Source: Loxodes magnus (taxonomy: Eukaryota > Ciliophora > Karyorelictea > Loxodida > Loxodidae). From it: DNA of 64,000 bases. A program made the position numbers and the translations under genes. The stretch is taken from positions 248,001-312,000 of the forward strand of contig CAMPDV010000123.1 of the NCBI GenBank assembly GCA_946699065.1, given 5' to 3'. The first letter of the stretch is position 1. Each line of letters starts with the position of its first letter. The notes below the pieces were generated by a model. That model did no database searches, was not told where the DNA came from, and worked only from the letters and a program-made list of their open reading frames with translations. Shown piece after piece: positions 51,001-63,783 of the stretch.

Positions 51001-54000
51001 ACCTACTTTTTTTCATACTTTGTTCACTCACTCTGATATTAAAATTTCGTATTCTCACTTCAAAAACTATGCTTTTTTCCTTTCAAATATTCACCTACTT
51101 TTTTTCATACTTTGTTCACTCACTCTGATATTAAAATTTCGTATTCTCACTTCAAAAACTATGCTTTTTTCCTTTCAAATATTCACCTACTTTTTTTCAT
51201 ACTTTGTTCACTCACTCTGATATTAAAATTTCGTATTCTCACTTCAAAAACTATGCTTTTTTCCTTTCAAATATTCACCTACTTTTTTTCATACTTTGTT
51301 CACTCACTCTGATATTAAAATTTCGTATTCTCACTTCAAAAACTATGCTTTTTTCCTTTCAAATATTCACCTACTTTTTTTCATACTTTGTTCACTCACT
51401 CTGATATTAAAATTTCGTATTCTCACTTCAAAAACTATGCTTTTTTCCTTTCAAATATTCACCTACTTTTTTTCATACTTTGTTCACTCACTCTGATATT
51501 AAAATTTCGTATTCTCACTTCAAAAACTATGCTTTTTTCCTTTCAAATATTCACCTACTTTTTTTCATACTTTGTTCACTCACTCTGATATTAAAATTTC
51601 GTATTCTCACTTCAAAAACTATGCTTTTTTCCTTTCAAATATTCACCTACTTTTTTTCATACTTTGTTCACTCACTCTGATATTAAAATTTCGTATTCTC
51701 ACTTCAAAAACTATGCTTTTTTCCTTTCAAATATTCACCTACTTTTTTTCATACTTTGTTCACTCACTCTGATATTAAAATTTCGTATTCTCACTTCAAA
51801 AACTATGCTTTTTTCCTTTCAAATATTCACCTACTTTTTTTCATACTTTGTTCACTCACTCTGATATTAAAATTTCGTATTCTCACTTCAAAAACTATGC
51901 TTTTTTCCTTTCAAATATTCACCTACTTTTTTTCATACTTTGTTCACTCACTCTGATATTAAAATTTCGTATTCTCACTTCAAAAACTATGCTTTTTTCC
52001 TTTCAAATATTCACCTACTTTTTTTCATACTTTGTTCACTCACTCTGATATTAAAATTTCGTATTCTCACTTCAAAAACTATGCTTTTTTCCTTTCAAAT
52101 ATTCACCTACTTTTTTTCATACTTTGTTCACTCACTCTGATATTAAAATTTCGTATTCTCACTTCAAAAACTATGCTTTTTTCCTTTCAAATATTCACCT
52201 ACTTTTTTTCATACTTTGTTCACTCACTCTGATATTAAAATTTCGTATTCTCACTTCAAAAACTATGCTTTTTTCCTTTCAAATATTCACCTACTTTTTT
52301 TCATACTTTGTTCACTCACTCTGATATTAAAATTTCGTATTCTCACTTCAAAAACTATGCTTTTTTCCTTTCAAATATTCACCTACTTTTTTTCATACTT
52401 TGTTCACTCACTCTGATATTAAAATTTCGTATTCTCACTTCAAAAACTATGCTTTTTTCCTTTCAAATATTCACCTACTTTTTTTCATACTTTGTTCACT
52501 CACTCTGATATTAAAATTTCGTATTCTCACTTCAAAAACTATGCTTTTTTCCTTTCAAATATTCACCTACTTTTTTTCATACTTTGTTCACTCACTCTGA
52601 TATTAAAATTTCGTATTCTCACTTCAAAAACTATGCTTTTTTCCTTTCAAATATTCACCTACTTTTTTTCATACTTTGTTCACTCACTCTGATATTAAAA
52701 TTTCGTATTCTCACTTCAAAAACTATGCTTTTTTCCTTTCAAATATTCACCTACTTTTTTTCATACTTTGTTCACTCACTCTGATATTAAAATTTCGTAT
52801 TCTCACTTCAAAAACTATGCTTTTTTCCTTTCAAATATTCACCTACTTTTTTTCATACTTTGTTCACTCACTCTGATATTAAAATTTCGTATTCTCACTT
52901 CAAAAACTATGCTTTTTTCCTTTCAAATATTCACCTACTTTTTTTCATACTTTGTTCACTCACTCTGATATTAAAATTTCGTATTCTCACTTCAAAAACT
53001 ATGCTTTTTTCCTTTCAAATATTCACCTACTTTTTTTCATACTTTGTTCACTCACTCTGATATTAAAATTTCGTATTCTCACTTCAAAAACTATGCTTTT
53101 TTCCTTTCAAATATTCACCTACTTTTTTTCATACTTTGTTCACTCACTCTGATATTAAAATTTCGTATTCTCACTTCAAAAACTATGCTTTTTTCCTTTC
53201 AAATATTCACCTACTTTTTTTCATACTTTGTTCACTCACTCTGATATTAAAATTTCGTATTCTCACTTCAAAAACTATGCTTTTTTCCTTTCAAATATTC
53301 ACCTACTTTTTTTCATACTTTGTTCACTCACTCTGATATTAAAATTTCGTATTCTCACTTCAAAAACTATGCTTTTTTCCTTTCAAATATTCACCTACTT
53401 TTTTTCATACTTTGTTCACTCACTCTGATATTAAAATTTCGTATTCTCACTTCAAAAACTATGCTTTTTTCCTTTCAAATATTCACCTACTTTTTTTCAT
53501 ACTTTGTTCACTCACTCTGATATTAAAATTTCGTATTCTCACTTCAAAAACTATGCTTTTTTCCTTTCAAATATTCACCTACTTTTTTTCATACTTTGTT
53601 CACTCACTCTGATATTAAAATTTCGTATTCTCACTTCAAAAACTATGCTTTTTTCCTTTCAAATATTCACCTACTTTTTTTCATACTTTGTTCACTCACT
53701 CTGATATTAAAATTTCGTATTCTCACTTCAAAAACTATGCTTTTTTCCTTTCAAATATTCACCTACTTTTTTTCATACTTTGTTCACTCACTCTGATATT
53801 AAAATTTCGTATTCTCACTTCAAAAACTATGCTTTTTTCCTTTCAAATATTCACCTACTTTTTTTCATACTTTGTTCACTCACTCTGATATTAAAATTTC
53901 GTATTCTCACTTCAAAAACTATGCTTTTTTCCTTTCAAATATTCACCTACTTTTTTTCATACTTTGTTCACTCACTCTGATATTAAAATTTCGTATTCTC

Positions 54001-54912
54001 ACTTCAAAAACTATGCTTTTTTCCTTTCAAATATTCACCTACTTTTTTTCATACTTTGTTCACTCACTCTGATATTAAAATTTCGTATTCTCACTTCAAA
54101 AACTATGCTTTTTTCCTTTCAAATATTCACCTACTTTTTTTCATACTTTGTTCACTCACTCTGATATTAAAATTTCGTATTCTCACTTCAAAAACTATGC
54201 TTTTTTCCTTTCAAATATTCACCTACTTTTTTTCATACTTTGTTCACTCACTCTGATATTAAAATTTCGTATTCTCACTTCAAAAACTATGCTTTTTTCC
54301 TTTCAAATATTCACCTACTTTTTTTCATACTTTGTTCACTCACTCTGATATTAAAATTTCGTATTCTCACTTCAAAAACTATGCTTTTTTCCTTTCAAAT
54401 ATTCACCTACTTTTTTTCATACTTTGTTCACTCACTCTGATATTAAAATTTCGTATTCTCACTTCAAAAACTATGCTTTTTTCCTTTCAAATATTCACCT
54501 ACTTTTTTTCATACTTTGTTCACTCACTCTGATATTAAAATTTCGTATTCTCACTTCAAAAACTATGCTTTTTTCCTTTCAAATATTCACCTACTTTTTT
54601 TCATACTTTGTTCACTCACTCTGATATTAAAATTTCGTATTCTCACTTCAAAAACTATGCTTTTTTCCTTTCAAATATTCACCTACTTTTTTTCATACTT
54701 TGTTCACTCACTCTGATATTAAAATTTCGTATTCTCACTTCAAAAACTATGCTTTTTTCCTTTCAAATATTCACCTACTTTTTTTCATACTTTGTTCACT
54801 CACTCTGATATTAAAATTTCGTATTCTCACTTCAAAAACTATGCTTTTTTCCTTTCAAATATTCACCTACTTTTTTTCATACTTTGTTCACTCACTCTGA
54901 TATTAAAATTTC
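39094..54912. repeat. 15.8-kb satellite of 92-bp units (about 172 copies)
   Basis: A 92-bp unit begins TTCACTCACTCTGATATT on the plus strand, with TTCGTATTCTCACTTC and TCATACTTTG further on. It repeats head to tail, with blocks of apparently identical units at 39182-46390 and 50652-54900. The first unit carries one substitution at 39120. The array starts and ends within the same 25-bp part of the unit. The unit is pyrimidine-rich on the plus strand. As 92 is not a multiple of three, the recurrent 66-residue frames are artefacts of the period. It looks like a non-coding satellite. Confidence 0.97.
46398..50640. repeat. Irregular interior of the 92-bp satellite
   Basis: Unit length changes here. 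A 10-bp insertion CCAAAACACT recurs at 46398, 47335, 47538, 48100 and 48204, with related changes near 48590. Other irregularities are an extra A-run near 46715, a doubled CACTT near 48399 and 48494, a truncated unit near 48615, a 2-bp insertion near 50012, and a rearranged unit at 50566-50640. Regular units lie between them. Recurrence of the same 10-bp variant shows that variant units were themselves copied. Confidence 0.9.
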
Positions 54913-55184
54913 TGCTGTCTTTTTGCAAATAAATAGGATAACAACAATCATTCTTTAATTATTTAATTAAATTTATTAACTGCAAACCATCTTCTACAGC
55001 GAAATTGAAAAAATATTAAATTTTAACTTATCAAAAAATGCTCTTCAAGATTAATAAATTCTACAATTTTTACTTTAATGTATCATAACGTATCTTGAAT
55101 TCAGAAAGATACTATAGACCATTAAAACAAAATTGAAGACAATTATGTGCTATGTTTTGCAGAAACAATGGACTAAATAAGTTT
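54913..55184. other. Right flank of the satellite
   Basis: AT-rich, with no gene or repeat seen. It separates the satellite from the LINE reverse-transcriptase tail. Confidence 0.45.
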
Positions 55185-56165
55185 AAGTTCATATTTTTAG
55201 TATTAATTGAAAATTTAATCTCAAAAGTAGAAAAATACAAATTATAAAAGAACAAAATAAAGTTTAAAATTTTACTGAGATGTAACTACTATTTGCGAAA
55301 TTTATATCAAATGATTTACTAATCCCTAGATCATGTAATAGAAGAGATTGTCAGTTTTGAAAAACATATTGAAAATAGACTAGAAGCAGCATAAAAGATG
55401 TAAAGACGAATACTGGGAAAAGTAATAAGAAATATGTGATACATATAATGCTGGAATAATGATGAAAACTTTCGTCAGTTTTAAGTTATTGGACAGAAGT
55501 GATCCCATGTCAGCAATAATTTTTATGAAAATACGTGATGGATAAAAATAATTTTGAATCTTTATGAACAATCATTGAAGCCGCTTTTTAAGTGCAAAAC
55601 AAGACGTTAGACTATGAATTTTAGTTAATGAAATTTACCTATGATTGAAAACGTTGAGATTACAAGGCTACATATGCAGTAGACGGATTAATGTTGGACT
55701 TAAGTAAAGAAGAGAACTTTATACTTGAATAAAATTGCAATAAAATGTGAATTGAGGACAAAAAGACGATAAGTAAAAAAATAATTAAACTGTTTAAATT
55801 GAGAATATCGATTATACGTATATGATTGAATGAAAATAAATAATAACAATTACAATATACAAAAACATGATGAATTTGTAGTAGGACCACCTAACTCAGA
55901 TACAATAAAAATAGAAAAAATATACTACATATTTAGAATAAGTGGGAGCTAGGATTACTTAAAAGAAAGACACCTATAAAGTCCTTTTTGTAATGATGCA
56001 AGAGAAAGTGAAAACCATGTCAAATTGTTCTGAATACAAAGAAGATAAAAATGTATCTTAAATCTAAGAGCAATAGGATTAGAGAGATAAGCAATAGAAC
56101 TATTTGATATAACATGAGGTACAAAAATTCGAGAGATTCATAAGACTTAAGATGAAGGACTATGT
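55185..56165 (+). pseudogene. Diverged LINE reverse-transcriptase C-terminal fragment
   Basis: It aligns with the minus strand of the 1,411-bp units (from about 13430 back to about 12450) with many substitutions and indels. Visible pieces are HVIEEIVSFEKHIENRLEAA near 55334, then the thumb region, and FCNDARESENHVKLF near 55987. The frame is broken several times. It lies on the same strand as the ORF1 and endonuclease remnants on the other side of the satellite, so it may be the 3' end of that element. Confidence 0.75.
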
Positions 56166-56589
56166 GTCTCTTCTAATCTTCATTAAAATTTTATAATTTC
56201 AGCTGTTTTCTTTCTATGATTTCAATGAATATTTTCTTTATTCGAGTTCAAATACTTTGCTTGATTAGAAAAAAAAATTTCTTACAATTTAAAAGATTAC
56301 ACTTAAATGAGGGCTATCATCTTTTTTTTTCTCTAACTTTGTTTTAAATTAATGAAAAATGTTTTAAATTATTTATTTTTATTATGTGTTTTACTATATA
56401 AATATTTTTAACTTTTTTTTTGGTTTTTACGTGTCTTCTAAATCGTTTCTTTAGAGTCTTTATCGAAAGATAAATTATTCTTCTATCTAAATTTTCTAAA
56501 GTAGTGCATTTAGAAAACTTTAATTAAATCGGAAAAAAAATTTAGATAAAAATAAAAATTATAATCAAAATCGAAATTCGATATATTCA
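56166..56589. other. AT-rich stretch before segment copy 3
   Basis: T-rich then A-rich, with no gene seen. The start of segment copy 3 is placed near 56590, where similarity to about 2543 of copy 1 begins. Confidence 0.45.
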
Positions 56590-57029
56590 GTTTTTTGTAA
56601 AATTTACCTAAGATATAATCTTTATTTTCCCCTATGATTCTCAAAAATATTAATGGATTCTTTGTAATAAAATTCAATTCTTTCCTTATTTATTTAAATT
56701 AGACTTAAACTTTAATTTTTCTATCTAATCTTATTAATAAATAGCAAGATAATTATTTAAACTATAAATATCTTTTATTGAATATAGTTAGCTCATCAAA
56801 TTTAAGCAAGTTTTTATATGATTGACAAAACAGTCTTTTAAATGAATGATCTAAATTTGGTTCTTTTCTTTTATCATTTAATAATTACTAAAATGGTTTC
56901 TTTATTAATTATTACCATTTTAGGAATTAAAATTACTAAATTATTACATTTTAATTATTAATTTGTTTATTTATAAATAAATATATGAGTCTGCTATGTA
57001 ATATTATTAGTGTATTAAATGGTTTAACT

Positions 57030-58121
57030 ATTAAAAAATATCATAATATAAATGTAAGAAATACCTAGTTTTCTCATTTAGCATCAATGCTTTAATTTTA
57101 TATTCGGATCATATATTCACATCTACTTAATTAACCTAGTGTCATTATTTGATTTACCAATTACTTTTATTCTTAATCTAATTTGAAAGTTATGCTTGTA
57201 TTGCTAAAATTTATTCTTTCAATCTTTCAAAGGAATATATTTTATCTCAGGCATTAGATTAATTAAGCTTTTAATTAATTCTAAGAAAATATAGAACTAA
57301 ATCAAGTTTAATACCAATATCACTTCATCTATGATTTTACTTATAATTTTAGCTTCTTAAACAGCATCTTAGAGAAATGATTCTCCTAAATTGCATTTTA
57401 ATTAAAATTTATCCGATTCCATCTGATTAACTGAAATTAAACTTCTTAGTTGCTTCATTTAGTAAGTCTAAATTATGATTATTTATTGAATCTACTATAA
57501 GAGTCTAGGAACATTTAAAATTAGATTAAGGAAATAAACTAAAACTCTTTATAAAGAGCAGTTTGATTTTAAGTGAAGAAGTCTTTAGCCTTTCTATTAT
57601 ATTACATCATTCTGCTTCTATCTCAAGCAAATACCTTAAAACTATTTTTTATTTATCTCTATTCAATTATTTCTAGCCAGATTTAATTTGCTATATTTAT
57701 AAAATAAATGACTTTTGCTTAATGTGAGCTAATTGTTAAAGCTTATCTTAATTAAATTTCAAAGCATTAAAAAATTAATATTCAATAAGCTTTTTTTTGA
57801 TCTTAAAGCTTTTTATTTTACCAGTTTGCTTTAAATTTACAAAAACTGTATAATTTTCAATTTAAGCTATGCAAATTAAGAAGGATATAATGCAGCTATT
57901 AAGCCCCTTTCTTCAGGCATATTTAAGTTTTAAGTTCTTTATTTATTTTAAGCTTAATATTTCATTACCTTTAAATTTAACTTTAATTTCACGCTATTTC
58001 GTTATAGTTATTTTAAATTTGATTATCGATATAAAAATGGCATAAAAGAGCTAAACTTTTATTTTCTATTAGTACATTTAAACAAAATAGGCTGTTCTGA
58101 GTTATATTTCATGAGACTCAT
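57030..58121 (-). pseudogene. Unrecognised helical protein gene, copy 3 (frameshifted)
   Basis: Counterpart of 28005-29099, starting at the ATG complementary to 58119-58121. A 1-base deletion near 57850 and a 1-base gain near 57690 relative to copy 2 disturb the frame. The end is approximate. No family recognised. Confidence 0.35.
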
Positions 58122-58953
58122 AAATTAAAAAGTATAAAAAATTAAATTCTAAATAATAGCCAAAAAGGAACTATCTAGCCTTCTCTTTTTGAAGATTTGT
58201 CTATAAAGATCCCTTTAATTATCTTAGTAGCTTAGTTAACTATATACCTAAAGCATCTATTAAAAATCTATTCATTTAGACTTAAAGTTCTTAATGTATA
58301 AAATTAAATGAATAAGAGATATAAAAGCTTTAGACTCAAGTAGAAGTGTTTAAATTTAATTTCTAAGGTAAATTATTAGCCACAATGTATCTCTTTATTC
58401 TATCTAAGATTAAACAAGCAGCTTCAACTTGTAAATCATAAGACTGCATTTGCTTTTAAAATAAACTGCTTATACACATTAATTTATCAGATTACTAAGA
58501 TTCATGTAAATGCATTTGAAAGCAGGGATATTATTGACTTATTGAATATATTTAGGTTTTACTATATCAGCCTTAATAATTAAGCATTAATGCAGAATTG
58601 ATAACGTTAAGTATAATGAGAGACAGGAATTCCTAGATTTATTTTTCTTATATGGAAACAAATTTGCAACCTTTATTAGTTTTATCTTTCTAAGCTCTAG
58701 TACTTAAATAGCTATATCTTAGATTAAATAAGTTACCTCTTAGTTAGTTTGTTTACATTCTTAGAAGGTAAATAAATTATTATAAGGTAATGTCACTCTT
58801 AACTGAGAGATTAAAAGTAAGGAGCTATATAATCTATTTAGAGACATGCTGTTAATTGTGTTTAGATGGCTCTTCATTTTAAGTTAAAACTTCGTTATTT
58901 TCTTTGATTTAAAGCTATTTAAACGAAATTAACAGTAAGATAGTAATAAAAAA

Positions 58954-61900
58954 ATGTCGGTCATGCAAATTTTGATTTTAGTCCTTGCCTTCAATCTGAG
59001 CTTCTGCGTTTACATTGGAATATTAAGTTCCTAGCATACACCTCCCTTTTTAAAAGATTTCTTATATGTTTAGATAGCCCACCAGAAACTAAAAAACATA
59101 GAATTTATTCCTATCCCGTATGAGATTAAGAATCCTCAGGATTTGTAAATAATTCTCTATAAATGAAGTAAGTAGAAAGTGTAAATGATAATAGACATTA
59201 CTTATAATTAGATATACACAGGAGCTATCTCTAAGATAAACCCCAGTTTCATTACCTTAACTGGTTATAGAAACAATTATAAGAAACTCAACAAAGTAAC
59301 TTTCAATATTCTACCAAGCTATGAGTAAGAAGGCTAAGCTCTGGTCACTCTCGTTGAATATTTTGGCTTCAACAAACTAGCTTTGATTTCTTAGAACGAG
59401 AAAAGGTTTTATAGACCTTTAGAAGAATTCAGCTTTACTAGTAGAGTTAAAATAAAGGCTGATATAAATATTCCTATTGATTCTTTCTGAGGATTAAACT
59501 TATAGAGCTGCAATAACTCTTACATACAAGAACGGCTAAATAAAGAATTTCCTACTAGCATAAGGCTTACAGGAAGTCCAATAATATTATTAGCTGGAGA
59601 TGTTTGCTGGCAAACTTACATTCTATTCGTATCTAGTTTAAACAGATTCACATCAAAACATTATGCATGGCTTTTATCATTGGAATCCTCTAATCTAATA
59701 CATCCTGTAATAAATAATTATGTGAAAACCATGCTGTTGCAAAATAAAACTCTAGACATCCTGAATGAAGGCTTGATTGCCTTAACTCCTTTAGGCTTTC
59801 CATTCCAAAGGTATTTAGACTTCACATGGTATTACGTTGCGAAAGCTTTAATGTCTATAGATACATTAATAGCATACTAAACAAAAGGATCTTTCTTCGA
59901 TAAATTCTTTAAGCTTAGTAAATATATTTTCAAAGACAATCAAATAGTCCCAGACTTTTCAGTTTACAATATGCAAGATAATTAGTTGGTGGAAGTTATT
60001 AGAATAATAGGCATGAAGTAGGTTTTTCAGCTGGATAGTATAGTTTGATGTGAAGGGTCTTTAAGTCCACCTTCTAATTAGCTGTAGATAGAATATAGCT
60101 ATTCAACCAACAAAAATGAGCCTTATAATCTACCAGACTATACTCCAGCTATAATTCAAGCAGAGTTTATTTAATGTGCTACCTAAAATATCAATAAAAC
60201 TGGCGAAATAATACCAAGCTATAACTTCAAGGCTAACCCTATATCATATGGCTGCTTAAAATTTGATTTAGGTCATGTTGTAGATGTGCTGCTTTAAAAC
60301 AAGTAGAATTTAGGCATAGCACACTTTGGATCGTTAACAATATTAACTTGATACTTGGTCTACTAAGTTCTAGAATAAGCAAAAGTTCATAATCCTTATT
60401 TAATAACATCGAAAGAGTATTTCTTTAATGAAACAGATATATACGATAATGTTCTCAATAACTACGTCTATAATGGCCGCTTTACATAAACCATTACCAA
60501 GTTTATAGAAAGAAAGGGTTGGAAGAAAATAGGATTATTAGTTTAGAAATCAGAAATTTCATAAATTAGAATGCATAGTGACTTACTAAAATGAGCTTAA
60601 GAAAATGATGTTACTATTTAAAACTCAGTAACATACTACTCATTAAACTACACTGATCAAGAGCGTGAATAGATAGTCTATAACATTACAAGGGAAATTC
60701 TGTAAAAGGAAATAAAAATAATTATACTGATAGTTAATGACATACTCAACCTTATGGCCAATTTTATATATGACCTAGGCTACAAGCAAGGAGATATTAA
60801 TTTCATTACGCTATATCCGAGTTCTCTACTCTTTAATTAGAATATGACTGACGATCATATCTTTAGAGTAAAGAAGTTAATATATGGAGCAGTTCTAATA
60901 GTCTTAGAAGAGTGAACAGGAGAAGAAGGATAAAGATTGTATTAGATATAGAAATAGTGCAATCCTAATAATGAAGTTGTTTGTCAAGTACTAGAAATTC
61001 CCTATATAATAGCTCATGGGATTTAAAATGCTATCAATTCAGGCCTTGACTATGGTAGTTCAGAGGACTTAATAAAAAGTATCAGAAAAACGAGGTTTTA
61101 AGGATGTTCAGGTACAGTTAAATTTGAGCTGGAAACAAACTATAGAGATATATCAAGCTTTCACTTCAAGAATGAGTTATGGAATGAATAAGGTTTTCCT
61201 ATATAAGTTAATAAGGAGATTTATTGCTTAACCTGTTCAATTGTATGGAATTTTTAAGGCGATATCGTGTGAAATGATAATTCAACAAAAGTTCCAAAAG
61301 ATAAGTTTGAAAAATACAACAGTTTATGCGATTTTTCTGAAAGATGGGTTGAAGACTATGACTGGGGATATCACATAGTAATCATAACAAGCTTTGTTCT
61401 AATTCTTATTGCTTTGATTTCCTATTTCGTTGCATAGAAAATTTGGAAAGGGTTTAGATTCAAGAATATAACTTAGAAAGACTGGCTAACTGATGAAGAT
61501 TAGCTATTTACTATGATTCTGGCTATATAAGTAGTTTAATACTTAGCTCTAGGATAAAATTTACAGTTTATTCATCCTTATGCAAACGTCTCGATAAAAG
61601 CCACGATTCTTGATATTTATAAACTGATAACATTTCACGAAAGAGCAGCATTCTGGATTGTAAATGAAATACTAATATGTATCGCTGTAATTAGCATCTT
61701 CCTCTTGTTTTCCTTCATATTTAAGTTCGAAATTATTTTCAAAAATAGCTTACTGAAGTATCTTGGATCCCTCTCATTTACCTTCTCTCTACTCATAAAT
61801 GAAATATTCTTCATTCCAATCATTTATAACTTGTGCCTTACATTTTAATGCCTATATGGAAGAGATAATAATTTAGATGGGGAAATCCAGTTAGAAGAGA

Positions 61901-63231
61901 GTTTCCATACTTTCGATTGCAACATGTAATGTTTCTCATTCAAGCATAAAGTAATTTTTTCTTTTTCTTTCATTGTTCTATGCCTCTACATTCCTCTTAC
62001 TATTCTATCTAGACCCCACTGATAATGCCTTACTGAAAGCTAGCATATAAGAGAGTAGCCTTACCATATTATTAACAAATCTCTTATACAAATCCTGCTA
62101 ATTATGACAAACATAACCTTAAAAAAGAAATACCCAAAACCCTTTGGCTTCATCCACGTCTTTTTTATCTTAGTGCTTTTAATATGCGTCAATAGGAAAA
62201 AGCCCATAACATACTCCAGATTGAACTTCATTCATTAGACGTTACTATCATTCGTCTTTATTATCTCTCTATTCATTTCTATATACATAGCCATAGAAGA
62301 GCGTTAAAAAAACCTGCTTATAGCCTTATTTAGTAGTGGAATCTTTCTGACTCTAATCTATGCTATTCTAAGAATCAGGAAATTAAAAGCGCTGCTTAAG
62401 GAAGTCAAGCCTGATACAGTGAGGCTATTCAGATTTGCGTTTAAAATTAACGCTGATGTGAAATTGCTTGAGTAGCATATAAAAAACCAACAAAAGAGAG
62501 TTGAGATTGGGATTAGAAGAATAGAGACAAATATGAAAAGAAACTCAGTCTTTATTAACGATAGTGAAAGCTTCGTCTCCTAGCTGTCTAAATTTAAAAT
62601 GACTAAACTTACTAGCATTTCAAAAGGTTTAGAAGCAAGCTAGTTTTCCTTAGATTAATCTCAAAATGAACTGGACTTTACATAAGCAAAGACTTAACGC
62701 TTTTAAACCAAGACCATGGATAAGGTTGAAGGAAATTAAACTGGACTGAAGACTTTCAAAAAAATATCGATTTCATAGTTAGAAAATATACCCATTGTAG
62801 AAGAGTAATTAGAGAGGAAAGAAAGCTAATCTTCAAATCTTAGCAAATCATCTTTAAGTTAGAACGATTCAAACCAATAAATCTTTTAAAATTAAGAGGA
62901 AGCTAAAAGTGATTAGGCTAATGAGGAGCTAATTTAAGAAATTTAGCACGTTTAAAGTTAAAGTCCAAATGAAATAGAGTAAAATGAAAGCTTATAATAA
63001 GAAATCAGTCAAAATTAGAAATCTTAGGAATCTAAAGAGATCTAAAGTAAAGTTGAGGAAGAAGATAACTTTAAATCAAATGACATAGAGTTAGATGCAA
63101 GCAAAATTTAGGAACAAGAAGAAGAAGAGGAAAAGTTAGAGTAAGGGGAGAACAAAGAATCCAGTGAAGATTAGGAAAAAAATTCGGAAGAATTTGAAAT
63201 AAAATCTGGAAAAATGCTGCCTTCGGATTGA
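58954..63231 (+). CDS. Large receptor-like membrane protein, copy 3
   Basis: The frame from ATG 58954 to TGA 63229-63231 is exactly 1,426 codons with no break. It begins MSVMQILILVLAFNLSF, a good signal peptide. The order is as in copy 1: an extracellular region with an ANF-receptor / periplasmic-binding-type ligand domain (GWKKIGLLV near residue 522), a first membrane helix near 806, seven or eight more up to about 1143, then a long polar tail with an acidic end. TAA at 60172 replaces CAG of copy 1, and TGG at 59608 replaces TGA. It is likely a working gene of a small receptor family; ligand and pathway are unknown. Confidence 0.87.
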
Positions 63232-63783
63232 TTAATTACTAACAAAACAGTTTATCCAATTATTCGATTTCTTTTTTCTATTTTACCGCAAATGTTTTTT
63301 AAAATAAAGTTTCTTAAACTAATTAATTTTGGCTTTAATAAATAAAAATAGAATGATAAATAGGCTAATTTCAAGACTATTTTTAGTAAGTGATTTTAAA
63401 ATAATCATATGCTAAATAGTGTCTATATGAGCTTTAGTTTATCTATGTATTTGGTGGATTATTTCACAATCCACTGATAGGAAAATAAAGATAGTAATTC
63501 TAAATGGAATATTATTCAACTCATTATGATAAACATTTCCTTCTGGAGCAAAGAAAAAGGGATTCTTAGTGCTTAGGAATTAAAGATCTTCATTTCTAAA
63601 TGCCTTTGAAATCTAGACTTTAATAAAACTCTTTGATGATAGCAATTTCGTCACTCATCAGCGATTTGTTCTAAAAATAAAAATAATACCCTCTATCTAT
63701 AGCTAAATGAATAACAAATATAGTAATCTCTCTAATTTATTTAAGAGCTATGTTAATTAACTATTATTGATGCTAACTTGCAT
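63232..63783. other. Spacer after receptor gene copy 3
   Basis: Counterpart of 9388-9738. It is conserved with copies 1 and 2, and no gene is supported. It includes CACAATCCACTGA near 63465, seen in the other copies too. Confidence 0.4.

Noticed and set aside
39182-54900. More than 150 overlapping frames of about 66 residues (MFTHSDIKISYSHF...)
   Set aside because: They arise because the 92-bp repeat lacks a standard stop in each frame for two units. The period is not a multiple of three and no conserved protein is implied.
39094-54912. CRISPR array
   Set aside because: There are no spacers: the 92-bp units are contiguous and identical, and the genome is eukaryotic.
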